Below, piece by piece: positions 35,587-44,101 of a stretch of DNA of 64,000 nt. The stretch lies in the NCBI RefSeq assembly GCF_016904945.1, contig NZ_JADIKF010000037.1, forward strand, positions 1 through 64,000. Direction: 5' to 3'. The position numbers and the translations under genes are program-made. The stretch's first letter is position 1. Each line of letters opens with the position of its first letter. Source of the DNA: Dyella mobilis (GTDB taxonomy: Bacteria > Pseudomonadota > Gammaproteobacteria > Xanthomonadales > Rhodanobacteraceae). The notes under the pieces are model-generated. The model saw nothing but the letters and a program-made list of their open reading frames with translations. It made no database searches and was not told the DNA's origin.

Positions 35587-36237
35587 TCAATGAATGGCAT
35601 AGGCCCGCAGGAACATCGTCACGCCGGCGCGGGCGTTTTCCTCGATTTCCCGGGCATAGGTCTGCACGCATTCGGCACAGCCGAACATGCGGCGCATCAT
35701 CATGTCGCCCTTGATCAGCGAGATGAACTGGACCGCTGCACGCGGCACGTCCTCGATCTGCAGCTTGTGGGCATCGACGGCCTGTTGCAGCAGGCGCTCC
35801 AGCAGGCCGCGGCTGCGCATCGGGCCTTCTTCCCACATCAGCTTGCCGTAGCGGGGATTGCCCTGGCGGCAATCGCTGAGGATGGCGCGGAAAGTGCCGA
35901 CGGTTTCCGGGTCGCAATCGAGCCGGGCGTGCACCTGGGCGATACGGTGCAGCGTGTCGCCGATGTCGGCCTGCGGATCGAAACCATAGGTTTCTTCGGG
36001 GAGCAGATCCTGGACGCGTGCACGGATGACTTCGCGGAACAGGTTGTCCTTATCACCAAAGTGACTATAGACGGTCAGCTTGGACACGCCCGCTTCGGCG
36101 GCAATGGCATCCATGCTGGTACCGGCGAAGGCGTTGCGTATGAACAGAGCCTTGGCGGCCTCGAGAATGGCCGCACGCTTTTCCATGTCCTTCGGGCGGC
36201 CTGGCCCGTGCGGCTTGGTCAGCGGGATCGAGTTCAT
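35587..36237 (-). CDS. TetR-family transcriptional repressor
   Basis: This is a 216-residue repressor. The N-terminus is basic (GPGRPKDMEKR), followed by the TetR DNA-binding helices (ILEAAKALFIRNAF through AGVSKLTVYSHFGDKDNLF). The C-terminal ligand domain contains two cysteines (GCAEC) and resembles the AefR/AcrR-type C-terminal group. The ATG at 36237 follows GAAGGTG. The ligand and targets are unknown. It diverges from a short hypothetical gene, with a promoter and an imperfect inverted repeat in the 63 bases between them. Confidence 0.9.
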   Translation of the reverse strand: MNSIPLTKPHGPGRPKDMEKRAAILEAAKALFIRNAFAGTSMDAIAAEAGVSKLTVYSHFGDKDNLFREVIRARVQDLLPEETYGFDPQADIGDTLHRIAQVHARLDCDPETVGTFRAILSDCRQGNPRYGKLMWEEGPMRSRGLLERLLQQAVDAHKLQIEDVPRAAVQFISLIKGDMMMRRMFGCAECVQTYAREIEENARAGVTMFLRAYAIH

Positions 36238-36270
36238 GGATGCACCTTCACAAATCAAAAAACCCAATTT

Positions 36271-36289
36271 ATTATACGGGGCGGTTTAA
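36271..36289. promoter_or_regulatory. TetR gene promoter with overlapping imperfect inverted repeat
   Basis: On the minus strand a perfect TATAAT -10 box lies at 36271-36276. Overlapping it is an imperfect palindrome, TTATACG and GGTTTAA around GGGC (36272-36289), five of seven positions matching. Such an overlap fits autorepression by the TetR protein. No good -35 box was found. Confidence 0.4.
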
Positions 36290-36300
36290 TTATTTCCTGA

Positions 36301-36651
36301 ATGATACCGAATATTCGTCTGATGTGCGCGACTTTCCCAGAAATGGCGCTCAGCGCCCCCTATCGCAAGGCCCAGCAACGGCTGGCCGCGTGGCTGGAGC
36401 GCGACCGGACAGCCACCAGACAGGTGTTCGACCTGCGGTCGGCCCTGGCCTCCCTCGACGCCCGCGACCGGCACAGCCTGTCCCGCTGGCTGGCGTGGCT
36501 GGCCGTAGCGGCGCGGAGCCGCGGCGAGTCGATCCTCGGGCGCATCCAGCGCCTGGATCCCACGCTGGCTTCAAGCACCAGGGAAGCGCTCAAACGCTTG
36601 CCCATCGAAGTGGTCGGAGAGATGCTGCGCAAACACCGAAAAAGTGCGTAA
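36301..36651 (+). CDS. Hypothetical protein, about 100-116 aa
   Basis: No family is recognised. The protein is basic, Ala/Leu/Arg-rich and predicted mostly helical, with a repeated Arg/Leu pattern (QQRLAAWLERD, HSLSRWLAWLAVAARSR). There is no signal peptide. The start may be the ATG at 36301 or, more likely by composition, MALSAPYRKAQQ at 36343. It lies divergent from the TetR gene and could be its target. Confidence 0.5.
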   Translation: MIPNIRLMCATFPEMALSAPYRKAQQRLAAWLERDRTATRQVFDLRSALASLDARDRHSLSRWLAWLAVAARSRGESILGRIQRLDPTLASSTREALKRLPIEVVGEMLRKHRKSA

Positions 36652-36814
36652 GTGTCCGCGGACAATGGGCTTTGCATGACTTACGTCAGGTCATTGCGAT
36701 GACTTCCGGCACTTCGTACACCCCGCCCCAACCCGCACGCTAACCATTGTCGAAACAGGGTCTAAACGCTTATCCTTTTTGACCTTTTTTCGATCCAGAC
36801 AGGCTTTGTTTTCC

Positions 36815-37474
36815 ATGGCGATGAACTTCGATCAGGCGCGTCAAAACATGGTTGAGAACCAGGTGCGCCCCTGGGAGGTGCTGGATGGTCGCGTGCTCGA
36901 CGTGCTCGGCCGGGTGCGCCGCGAGGATTTCGTCGCGCCCGAACATCGCCAGCTCGCGTTCGCGGATCTGTGCCTGCCGATCGGGCACGGCGAAGTGATG
37001 ATGAAGCCGGTCATGGAAGGCCGCGTGCTGCAGACGCTGGCGCTGAAGCCTGAAGAGCAGGTGCTGGAAATCGGCACTGGCTCGGGCTTCCTCACCGCGT
37101 GCCTGGCCAGCCTCAGTGCGCACGTCACCAGCGTGGACATCCATGCCGATTTCACCGCTGCCGCCGGCGCGCGCCTGCAGGCAGCGGGCATCAACAACGT
37201 GCAGCTCGCCACCGGCGAAGCCGTCGACACCTGGCAGCCTCAGGGCAGCTTCGATGCCGTCGTTGTCACCGGCGCCGTTTACCGTATTCCCGACCGTTTC
37301 CTCAGCTGGCTCAAGCCCGGCGGCCGCTTGCTGGCCATCCGCGGCGAGTCGCCGGTACAGCAGGTGATGCTGCTGACCAGCGAAGGCAACGGCCGCTATC
37401 GCGAAGAAAGCGTGCTCGAGACGGACCTGCCCTACCTGGCTCACGCCGAACCGCCCCGCCGTTTCGTTTTCTAA
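36815..37474 (+). CDS. Protein-L-isoaspartate O-methyltransferase family protein
   Basis: This is a 219-residue SAM-dependent methyltransferase. The SAM loop is VLEIGTGSGFLTACLA, and the N-terminal AMNFDQARQNMVENQVRPWEV segment is typical of the short branch of the PCMT family found upstream of tolC in many Xanthomonadales. Whether it repairs isoaspartate is unproven, since this branch differs from classical Pcm. The start is ATG 36815 or 36821. The tolC gene follows after 34 bases, so they may be co-transcribed. Confidence 0.88.
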   Translation: MAMNFDQARQNMVENQVRPWEVLDGRVLDVLGRVRREDFVAPEHRQLAFADLCLPIGHGEVMMKPVMEGRVLQTLALKPEEQVLEIGTGSGFLTACLASLSAHVTSVDIHADFTAAAGARLQAAGINNVQLATGEAVDTWQPQGSFDAVVVTGAVYRIPDRFLSWLKPGGRLLAIRGESPVQQVMLLTSEGNGRYREESVLETDLPYLAHAEPPRRFVF

Positions 37475-37508
37475 CCCCGCTCCGACCCCGAACTCTACGA
37501 GGCGAACC

Positions 37509-38861
37509 ATGCGCTTGAAGCTTCTGACCCTTGCCCTGACCCTGGCTGCAGTATCCCTGCCCAGCCACGGCGAGGATTTGCTGGATGCATACCGTCAGGC
37601 GCGTGCGAACGACCCTGTACTGGCACAGGCCGACGCGACGCGGCTGGCAGTTCACGAAGGCGTTCCGCAGGCACGCGCTTTGTTGCTGCCGCAGATCAAC
37701 GGCACCCTGGGCCTGACCCAGTCCTCCGGCAGCAGCAGCCAGAACGTCGGCGAAGGCAGCGGCGATGGCGGCGGCGGTCACATCCGTCAGCGCAACATGT
37801 CGGTCGAGCTGGACCAGACCATCCTCAACCTGGCCGATATCGCCAATCTGCAGGCGGCCCATTCCACCGCCGACGCACAACAGCAGACCTACGACGCCGC
37901 CGCGCAACAGCTGTTCGTGCGCGTCGCCACCGCGTACTTCACCATCCTCAACGACGAGGAACAGCTGAAGTACGCCAAGGCCAACGAGGAAGCCTACCGG
38001 GTTACCTACGACCAGGCCGAGCAGCAGTTCAAGGTGGGCATTGCCGCGGTCACCGACGTCTACCAGGCCAAGTCGTATTACGAGGCGGCCAAGGCGCAGA
38101 CGATTAGCCAGCAGAACACGCTGGACAACGATCGCCAGGCGCTGACCGTGATCACCGGCCAACCGGTGGGCGAGCTGAAGACGCTGCGCGCCGAACTGCC
38201 GATGGATGCACCGGTGCCCTCCGATCCGCAGCAGTGGGTCGATAGCGCCATGAAGAACAATCCCACCCTGCTGTCGGCGCAATTGTCGGTGGATGCCGCC
38301 GAGCACAGCGTCAATGCTGCACGCGCCGGCCACCTGCCGACCATCAGCGCCAGCCTCAGCCGCGGCAAAACCTCCACCTGGGCGGAAAACGGCAGCTTCG
38401 GCAACGGCAACGGTTCTACGCTTGGCAACGGCCGCTGGGGCAACACCATCGGCGTCACGCTATCGGTGCCGATCTTTGCCGGCGGTGCTACCCAGTCGAA
38501 GGTTCGCCAGTCGATCTACCAGCGCGACGAAGCACAGGACTCGCTGGAACTGACCCGTCGCCAGACCGTGCAGGACACCATCAACGACTACAACTCGGTG
38601 GTGGCCGGCATCAGTGAAGTGAAATCGGGCAAGGCCGCAGTGGAATCCGCCCAGGAAGCCGTGGATGCGACCAAGGCAGGCTTCCAGGTCGGCACACAGA
38701 TCATGCTGAACGTACTGACCGCGATTCAAACCTTGACCCAGAACCAGAGCACCTACGCAACGGCGCGCCACCAGTTGGTGCTCAATCGCCTGCTGCTGCG
38801 CCAGTCGGCCGGCACGATCGATTACAAGGACATGGAATACGTCAACTCGCTGCTGCAGTAA
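37509..38861 (+). CDS. tolC: TolC-family outer-membrane efflux channel
   Basis: This is a 450-residue protein with a signal peptide (MRLKLLTLALTLAAVSLPSHG). The mature start DLLDAYRQARANDPVLAQADA is the hallmark of TolC. Two homologous halves each supply strands and long helices to the trimeric channel-tunnel that works with type I secretion and RND or ABC efflux pumps. A Gly/Ser-rich loop (SGSSSQNVGEGSGDGGGG) sits near residue 75 in the first half. It ends 20 bases before a bidirectional terminator shared with waaA. Confidence 0.95.
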   Translation: MRLKLLTLALTLAAVSLPSHGEDLLDAYRQARANDPVLAQADATRLAVHEGVPQARALLLPQINGTLGLTQSSGSSSQNVGEGSGDGGGGHIRQRNMSVELDQTILNLADIANLQAAHSTADAQQQTYDAAAQQLFVRVATAYFTILNDEEQLKYAKANEEAYRVTYDQAEQQFKVGIAAVTDVYQAKSYYEAAKAQTISQQNTLDNDRQALTVITGQPVGELKTLRAELPMDAPVPSDPQQWVDSAMKNNPTLLSAQLSVDAAEHSVNAARAGHLPTISASLSRGKTSTWAENGSFGNGNGSTLGNGRWGNTIGVTLSVPIFAGGATQSKVRQSIYQRDEAQDSLELTRRQTVQDTINDYNSVVAGISEVKSGKAAVESAQEAVDATKAGFQVGTQIMLNVLTAIQTLTQNQSTYATARHQLVLNRLLLRQSAGTIDYKDMEYVNSLLQ

Positions 38862-38881
38862 ATCGCAGCACGAAGCGCATG

Positions 38882-38910
38882 AAAAAAGCCGGGAAATCCC
38901 GGCTTTTTTT
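38882..38910. terminator. Bidirectional intrinsic terminator between tolC and waaA
   Basis: Arms AAAAAAGCCGGG and CCCGGCTTTTTT with a four-base loop give a GC stem with T-runs on both strands. This is ideal for terminating both convergent genes. It touches the waaA stop codon. Confidence 0.95.
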
Positions 38911-40174
38911 ATTCCTGCAACATGCGGTCGATCAGCTTCATCACCCGGCTGACCGCGCCGCGCTCGCTGTCGAAGACGACCCGTGCCTGCTTGCCCATGC
39001 GTTTGCAGCGTGGCTCGTCCTGCAACAGGCTCAACACTTCCTCGCCCAGCGCCTCGCTCTGCAGCACGCGCTTGGCGCCGCCGCCGCGTATCAGGGTCAA
39101 GGTAATCTCCTCGAAGTTGAACGTATGCGGCCCCACCAGCACCGGCCTGGCCAGCGCCGCCGGCTCCAGCACATTGTGGCCGCCGATCGGCACCAGGCTG
39201 CCGCCTACAAAGGCCATATCGGACGCCGCGAAGAAGGGCATCAATTCCCCCATGGTGTCGATCAGGAACACCTGGTGCGAGGCGCCGGGCACGCGATCGG
39301 CGCTGCGCGTCGCCATGCTGAATCCGAGGCTGCGCACCGATTGCTCCACCACGCGGAAACGCTCCGGGTGGCGGGGCGCGATCAGCAGCAAGGCATCGGG
39401 CAAGCGCTTGAGCACCTCCAGGTGCGCTTCCAGCACGGCAAGCTCTTCGCCTTCATGCGTGCTGGCGGCAATCCACACCGGGCGCAGGCGACCCCACTGT
39501 TCGCGAAAGGTCGAACCGCCTTCCAATGCGCCCACCGGCACGGGCATGTCGAATTTCAGGTTGCCGCTCACCGAGACGAGCGCAGGGTCGGCCCCAAGCA
39601 GGCGATAGCGCGCCGCATCCGTCCGCGATTGCGCGGCAATCTGACGTACGCAGCGCAACGCGGAGCGCAACAAGGCACGCATGGGGGCGTAGCCGCGCAA
39701 GGAACGCCCGGACAATCGCGCACTGACGATCATCAAGGGAATGCCGCGGCGGTAACAGCCGAAATACAGGTTCGGCCAGATCTCCGTCTCCACGATCAGG
39801 GCCAGACGCGGCCTGATCTGGCTGAGAAAGCGGTGCACCGAAAACGGCAGGTCATACGGCAGATAGACGTGGAACACGCTGTCGCCAAACAGTTGCTGCA
39901 CGCGCGCCGATCCGGTCGGCGTCACCGTGGTCACCACCAGCGGCGCGTTGGGGTAATCCACCCGCAGCGCCTTGATCAACGGCTCGGCTGCATTCACTTC
40001 GCCCACCGACACCGCATGCACCCAGATGCTGCCGCGCAGATCCGGCGCCTTGAAAAAGCCGAAGCGTTCCGGCCAGCGCTGATGGTAATTGCCGTAACGC
40101 ATGCCACGCGTAAGCAGCCGCATCACGATGATCGGCGTGGCGAGATACATCAGGATCGTATAGAGATAGCGCAA
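38909..40174 (-). CDS. waaA: 3-deoxy-D-manno-octulosonic-acid (Kdo) transferase
   Basis: WaaA adds Kdo to the lipid A precursor at the inner face of the inner membrane. It has 421 residues: an N-terminal membrane anchor (MRYLYTILMYLATPIIVMRL), the HAVSVGEVNAAEPLI segment, LIVETEIWPNLY, and the GGSLVPIGGHNVLEPAAL sugar-nucleotide site. Family length is normal. It diverges from the lpxL-type acyltransferase gene, whose product acts on the Kdo-lipid A made here, over a 127-base gap. Confidence 0.96.
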   Translation of the reverse strand: MRYLYTILMYLATPIIVMRLLTRGMRYGNYHQRWPERFGFFKAPDLRGSIWVHAVSVGEVNAAEPLIKALRVDYPNAPLVVTTVTPTGSARVQQLFGDSVFHVYLPYDLPFSVHRFLSQIRPRLALIVETEIWPNLYFGCYRRGIPLMIVSARLSGRSLRGYAPMRALLRSALRCVRQIAAQSRTDAARYRLLGADPALVSVSGNLKFDMPVPVGALEGGSTFREQWGRLRPVWIAASTHEGEELAVLEAHLEVLKRLPDALLLIAPRHPERFRVVEQSVRSLGFSMATRSADRVPGASHQVFLIDTMGELMPFFAASDMAFVGGSLVPIGGHNVLEPAALARPVLVGPHTFNFEEITLTLIRGGGAKRVLQSEALGEEVLSLLQDEPRCKRMGKQARVVFDSERGAVSRVMKLIDRMLQE

Positions 40175-40301
40175 CGGACATTCCTGGCAGCGACGCGGAA
40201 GTATACGGTCCTGAAGACAACGGGACGCGCCACGGGGTTGCCTGCACGCAGGAATCTCCTCGACTGCCGGCGTCGCTCAGCCTGGGCGCCCAGCCGCTAC
40301 A

Positions 40302-41237
40302 ATGCATCGGATGCCCGGAACACCCCGACCTGCCTTCACCCGCTCCCTGCTTTCTCCACGCCTGTGGCCGGCGTGGATCGGCGTGGGTGTGATGAAACTG
40401 CTGGCCATGCTGCCGTTCAAGGCGCTGATGACCATCGGCCGTGCCCTGGGCGCAGTGATCGAACGCTACCCTTCGCCGCGCCGCAAAGTGGCGGCCGCCA
40501 ACATCGCGCTGTGCTTTCCCGAACTCGACGCCAAGGCTCAAGCCGAACTGGTCGACGCGCATCTGCGCGACATCGGCCTGATGCTGATCGAGTTCGCACT
40601 GGGCTGGATGGGCTCGGATCGCGCCATCGCGAAGATCCCGGTGCGATTTGAAGGGCTCGAACATCTGGAAGCTGCGCGCACCGCGGGGCACGGCGTGCTG
40701 CTGGTCGGCGGGCACTTCTCGCACCTGGAGTTGTGCGCGCGCCTGGTTTCCCAACGCATCCGCATTGCCGGCATGTACCGGCGCATGGACAACCCCGTGT
40801 TCGAATGGACGGTATTGCGCGCGCGCTTGGGTTATGCGCGCGCGATGTTCGACAAGGACGACATCCGCGGCACCGTGAAATACCTGCGCAGCGGCGGCAC
40901 GCTCTGGTACGCGCCCGACCAGGACATGCGCAGCAAGGACAGCGTGTTCGTGCCGTTCTTCGGCGTGCCCGCCGCGACCATCACCGCCACCCATCACCTG
41001 GCGCGCATGTCCCAATCGGCGGTGATCCCGTTCTTTCATCGCCGCCTGCCCGATGGCAAGGGCTACGTGCTGCGGCTCGGCGCACCGCTGGAACAACTGC
41101 CCAGCACCGACGCCACCGCCGATACCGCCAGGGTCAACAGCAGCATCGAGCAGATGGTGCGCGAAGCGCCCGAGCAGTATTTGTGGGTACACAAGCGCTT
41201 CAAGACGCGCCCGGAAGGCGTTCCGCAGATCTACTGA
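40302..41237 (+). CDS. Lipid A biosynthesis acyltransferase (LpxL/HtrB family)
   Basis: This is a 311-residue inner-membrane acyltransferase with the HX4E catalytic motif in GGHFSHLELC (His about 137, Glu about 142), an N-terminal hydrophobic helix, and the DQDMRSKDSVFVPFFG segment of the LpxL/LpxM family. It adds a secondary acyl chain to Kdo-lipid A. LpxL and LpxM cannot be told apart from sequence alone. The start is ATG 40302 or 40311. It diverges from waaA. Confidence 0.92.
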   Translation: MHRMPGTPRPAFTRSLLSPRLWPAWIGVGVMKLLAMLPFKALMTIGRALGAVIERYPSPRRKVAAANIALCFPELDAKAQAELVDAHLRDIGLMLIEFALGWMGSDRAIAKIPVRFEGLEHLEAARTAGHGVLLVGGHFSHLELCARLVSQRIRIAGMYRRMDNPVFEWTVLRARLGYARAMFDKDDIRGTVKYLRSGGTLWYAPDQDMRSKDSVFVPFFGVPAATITATHHLARMSQSAVIPFFHRRLPDGKGYVLRLGAPLEQLPSTDATADTARVNSSIEQMVREAPEQYLWVHKRFKTRPEGVPQIY

Positions 41238-41403
41238 GACCGTTCGCCCCAAATCGACAGGCCAACGACAGGCTGGCCCGGTAGATAAGCGGGTTGGCCT
41301 GCTCCACACCTGTCTCCATGCTCAACCAACGCTCTGCCAACCAGCCAACCCTGCGGCCCGGCCGCGCCGGCTGCCGTAAAATCTTGCATTCGGCCCCAAG
41401 GGA

Positions 41404-42156
41404 ATGCGCATGAGCGAGACCGTGGAACGGCAGCCCCTGACCTGCCCCATCTTCATGTACCACAACATCGGCAAGGCGCCCCGCGAGCTGCGCCGCTGGC
41501 GCAGCTTGTACGTCAGCCCCGCTGCGTTCGCACGGCAGATGTGGCTGCTCAAGCGCATGGGCTACCAGGGCCTGTCGATGGCCGACGCCATGCCCTACCT
41601 GCGCGGCGAAAAAAGGGGCCGCATCGCCGTGGTCACCCTGGATGACGGCTACGTGGACAACCTCGAATCGGCCTTGCCCATACTGCAACGCTACGGCTTC
41701 ACCGCCACCTGCTACGTGGTGAGCGGCAGCCTCGGCCACTACAACAGCTGGGATGCCGAAAAGCTCGGTATCCAGAAACCCCTGATGACGCCCGCCCAGA
41801 TCCGCGCCTGGCGCGACGGCGGCATGGAAGTCGGCGCCCATACCCGCAGCCATCCGCGCCTCACCCAGTGCAGCGACACTCAACTGCACGAGGAGATCGC
41901 CGGCAGCAAGGCGGATCTGGAACACCATCTCGGTACGCCGGTCACCCAGTTCTGCTATCCCTATGGCGACGTGGACGATCGCGTCGCCAAAGCCGCGTGG
42001 AACGCAGGCTACGATGCGGCCACCACGACCGAACGCGGACGCGCAACTGCCGGCTCCAATCTGTGGCGCCTGCCGCGCGTCCAGGTCGCCCGGCATCACA
42101 TCCTGCCTCAGTTCGCCATGCGCGCATTTACCCAATACGAGAACCGTCGCAAGTGA
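41404..42156 (+). CDS. Polysaccharide deacetylase (NodB domain)
   Basis: This is a 250-residue carbohydrate esterase-4 type protein. It shows FMYHNIG near the N-terminus, the metal Asp in TLDDGYVDN (about 80), the HTRSH metal-binding motif (about 146-150) and CYPYGDVDDRV. No signal peptide is visible, so it is probably cytoplasmic. It is translationally coupled to the next glycosyltransferase gene by GTGA, which points to a role in making a cell-surface glycan such as LPS core or O-antigen. The exact substrate is unknown. Confidence 0.9.
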   Translation: MRMSETVERQPLTCPIFMYHNIGKAPRELRRWRSLYVSPAAFARQMWLLKRMGYQGLSMADAMPYLRGEKRGRIAVVTLDDGYVDNLESALPILQRYGFTATCYVVSGSLGHYNSWDAEKLGIQKPLMTPAQIRAWRDGGMEVGAHTRSHPRLTQCSDTQLHEEIAGSKADLEHHLGTPVTQFCYPYGDVDDRVAKAAWNAGYDAATTTERGRATAGSNLWRLPRVQVARHHILPQFAMRAFTQYENRRK

Positions 42157-43229
42157 AATTCCTTTTTGTCGGCACCAATCCGGAAAACACGGGCGCCGCG
42201 ACGCATTTCATCGCCCTGGCGCAAGCCATGGTCGAGGCCGGCCACGAAGTCAGCGCCGTGGTTTATCCGGGGGGCTTGATCGCCAATCATCTGGCCGCGT
42301 CGGGCGTGCGCCTGTACCCGGCGAAGTTCCGCAACGTCTTCGACCTCCGCGGCTACCGCGCCACGTTCAAGGCCGCGCGCGACCTCAAGCCGGACTGGCT
42401 GGTCGGCAATTTCGGCAAGGAATACTGGCCGCTGATCCTGGTCAGCCGGCTGCTCAGAGTACCGGTGGCCTTGTTCCGTCATCGCACGCCGCCGATGGGG
42501 CGCGTATCGGGCTATCTGATCCCCCGCCTTGCCCAGCGCTTCTTCGCCGTTTCCAGCCATGCACGCCAGGCCTATCTCGACCGCGGCGTTCCGCCGCCGC
42601 TGGTGCGCGTGCTGTACAACCCGGTGAACATGGCCTGGTGCCAGCCCGATCCGCAACGGCGCAGCCAGATCCTGCACGAACTGGGCATGCCGCAAGATGC
42701 GATCGTGCTCGGCTATTTCGGTCGCATCCATCACAGTAAGGGCATTTTCACCCTGCTCGAAGCGGCCGAAGGCGCCATGGCGCAGGAGCCGCGACTGCAC
42801 TGCATCTGGCTGGGGCACGGCCCGGATTCGCAACAGTTGGGCGAACGCATCGAAGCCGGCTCGTTCGCCCACCGGCACCACGTGCTGGGCTGGATCGACG
42901 ACGTGCACCCGTACTACAGCGCCATCTCGATGCTGGCATTCCCATCGATCGCCACCGAAACCTTCGGCCGCGTTTCAGTGGAAGCGCAAGCCGCCGGAGC
43001 ACCGGTGCTGGGCAGCAATGTCGGCGGCGTTCCCGAAACGCTCTCGCCCAATGTCACTGGTCTGCTGCTACCGCCGGGCAATGCGGCGGCGTGGCGCAAC
43101 GCCATCTTGCGGATGTGCGACGAGCAAGTGCGCGAACCGATGAGCGTGGCCGCGCGCGACTTCGTCGATCGGCACTTCAGCACGCGCGTGATTGCCGACG
43201 AATTCGTGCGCATCTTGAGCGACAGTTGA
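42153..43229 (+). CDS. Glycosyltransferase, GT4 family
   Basis: This is a 358-residue retaining GT-B enzyme. It starts VKFLFVGTNPENTGAATHF, has a Rossmann N-domain, and in the C-domain LGYFGRIHHSKGIFTLLEA and the nucleotide-sugar EX7E region SIATETFGRVSVEAQAAGAP. The GTG start overlaps the deacetylase stop codon (GTGA), so the two are coupled. Much longer frames reaching upstream are overlaps with the deacetylase gene. Donor and acceptor are unknown. Confidence 0.9.
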   Translation: MKFLFVGTNPENTGAATHFIALAQAMVEAGHEVSAVVYPGGLIANHLAASGVRLYPAKFRNVFDLRGYRATFKAARDLKPDWLVGNFGKEYWPLILVSRLLRVPVALFRHRTPPMGRVSGYLIPRLAQRFFAVSSHARQAYLDRGVPPPLVRVLYNPVNMAWCQPDPQRRSQILHELGMPQDAIVLGYFGRIHHSKGIFTLLEAAEGAMAQEPRLHCIWLGHGPDSQQLGERIEAGSFAHRHHVLGWIDDVHPYYSAISMLAFPSIATETFGRVSVEAQAAGAPVLGSNVGGVPETLSPNVTGLLLPPGNAAAWRNAILRMCDEQVREPMSVAARDFVDRHFSTRVIADEFVRILSDS

Positions 43230-43248
43230 TGCCGCCATGCGACTCTGC

Positions 43249-43330
43249 AGGTTGGGTTAGCGCAGCGTAACCCAACGATCTTAGGCGCATCGGCGAAGAC
43301 TCGTTGGGTTACGCTGCGCTAACTCAACCT
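43249..43330. repeat. Long inverted repeat (REP-like) between convergent genes
   Basis: Two 30-base arms (43249-43278 and 43301-43330) are inverted copies with one mismatch, around a 22-base loop. Each arm is itself nearly palindromic: GTTGGGTTA and TAACCCAAC surround eight bases. This composition (TTGGGTTACGCTGCGCTAA) is common in repetitive extragenic elements of Proteobacteria. It could act as a bidirectional terminator for the two glycosyltransferase genes. Confidence 0.85.
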
Positions 43331-43336
43331 ACTCAT

Positions 43337-44101
43337 CTATGGATTACGCGATTTCGCCCGGCGCGCCTCGTGCAACTTGGCGTATTTCAAAAACACGTAG
43401 AACGACCCCAGCACGCTGGCGATGAAACCCGCCCAGCCGCTGAGAAAATAGCGCTTGAGCAAATATTGCCGCAGGAAAAACAGCGGCGGATAGATCACCA
43501 TGCGCAAGCCGGTAAAACCCTGGCCGCGGCGCAGTTTGTGCGCCACCATGCCGCTGCTGTAGCGGTTGATCTTTTCCACCCGGGTGGCAATGTCGCCATC
43601 GCCGTCATTGACGAAGTCGGCGCCCCACAGCGTTTTCACCGGGCCGCGCACTTCCACGGCGGCGTGCACTTCCACGTCGTTCATGCCGCCATGCTTGCGG
43701 TTGAACAGGCGCAAATGGCCGTTGCGATGGCTCCAGCGATGCTGCACGGTCCAGAACATGCGTTCGCGACGCGGCAGGCGGAAACCGGCATGCCGGGGAT
43801 CTTCCAGTGCGCGCTCGATGATGGCTCGCGTGCCCGGCGAAAGTATTTCGTCCGCATCGAGGTTGAGCAACCAGTCGTTGCGCGCCAGATCGTAGGCCCG
43901 CTGTTTTTGCGGACCGTAGTCGTCGAACGGATGCACTTCAACACGCGCCCCGTGCATGCGGGCAATGGCCACCGTGCTGTCGGTGGAGCCGGAATCGAGC
44001 ACCACGATTTCGTCGACCCAATCCACTTCGCGCAGGCAGGCATCGAGCGTGTCGGCGTTGTTGTAGGTGATCAGGACAACCGAGAGCGGCTCACGGGCCA
44101 T
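43337..44101 (-). CDS. Glycosyltransferase, GT2 family (LPS core WaaE-like)
   Basis: This is a 254-residue inverting GT-A enzyme. It begins MAREPLSVVLITYNNADT, has the DXD-type motif LNLDADEIL and the segment YGPQKQRAYDLA typical of LPS-core beta-glucosyltransferases of the WaaE/KdtX type. Two hydrophobic stretches near the C-terminus suggest membrane association. The ATG at 44101 lies inside the 3' end of the upstream O-antigen ligase gene (11-base overlap), so both are in one operon. Confidence 0.9.
   Translation of the reverse strand: MAREPLSVVLITYNNADTLDACLREVDWVDEIVVLDSGSTDSTVAIARMHGARVEVHPFDDYGPQKQRAYDLARNDWLLNLDADEILSPGTRAIIERALEDPRHAGFRLPRRERMFWTVQHRWSHRNGHLRLFNRKHGGMNDVEVHAAVEVRGPVKTLWGADFVNDGDGDIATRVEKINRYSSGMVAHKLRRGQGFTGLRMVIYPPLFFLRQYLLKRYFLSGWAGFIASVLGSFYVFLKYAKLHEARRAKSRNP

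Noticed and set aside
38879..40651. A 590-residue plus-strand frame opposite waaA
   Set aside because: It is antisense to waaA and runs through the bidirectional terminator and the lpxL-type gene start.
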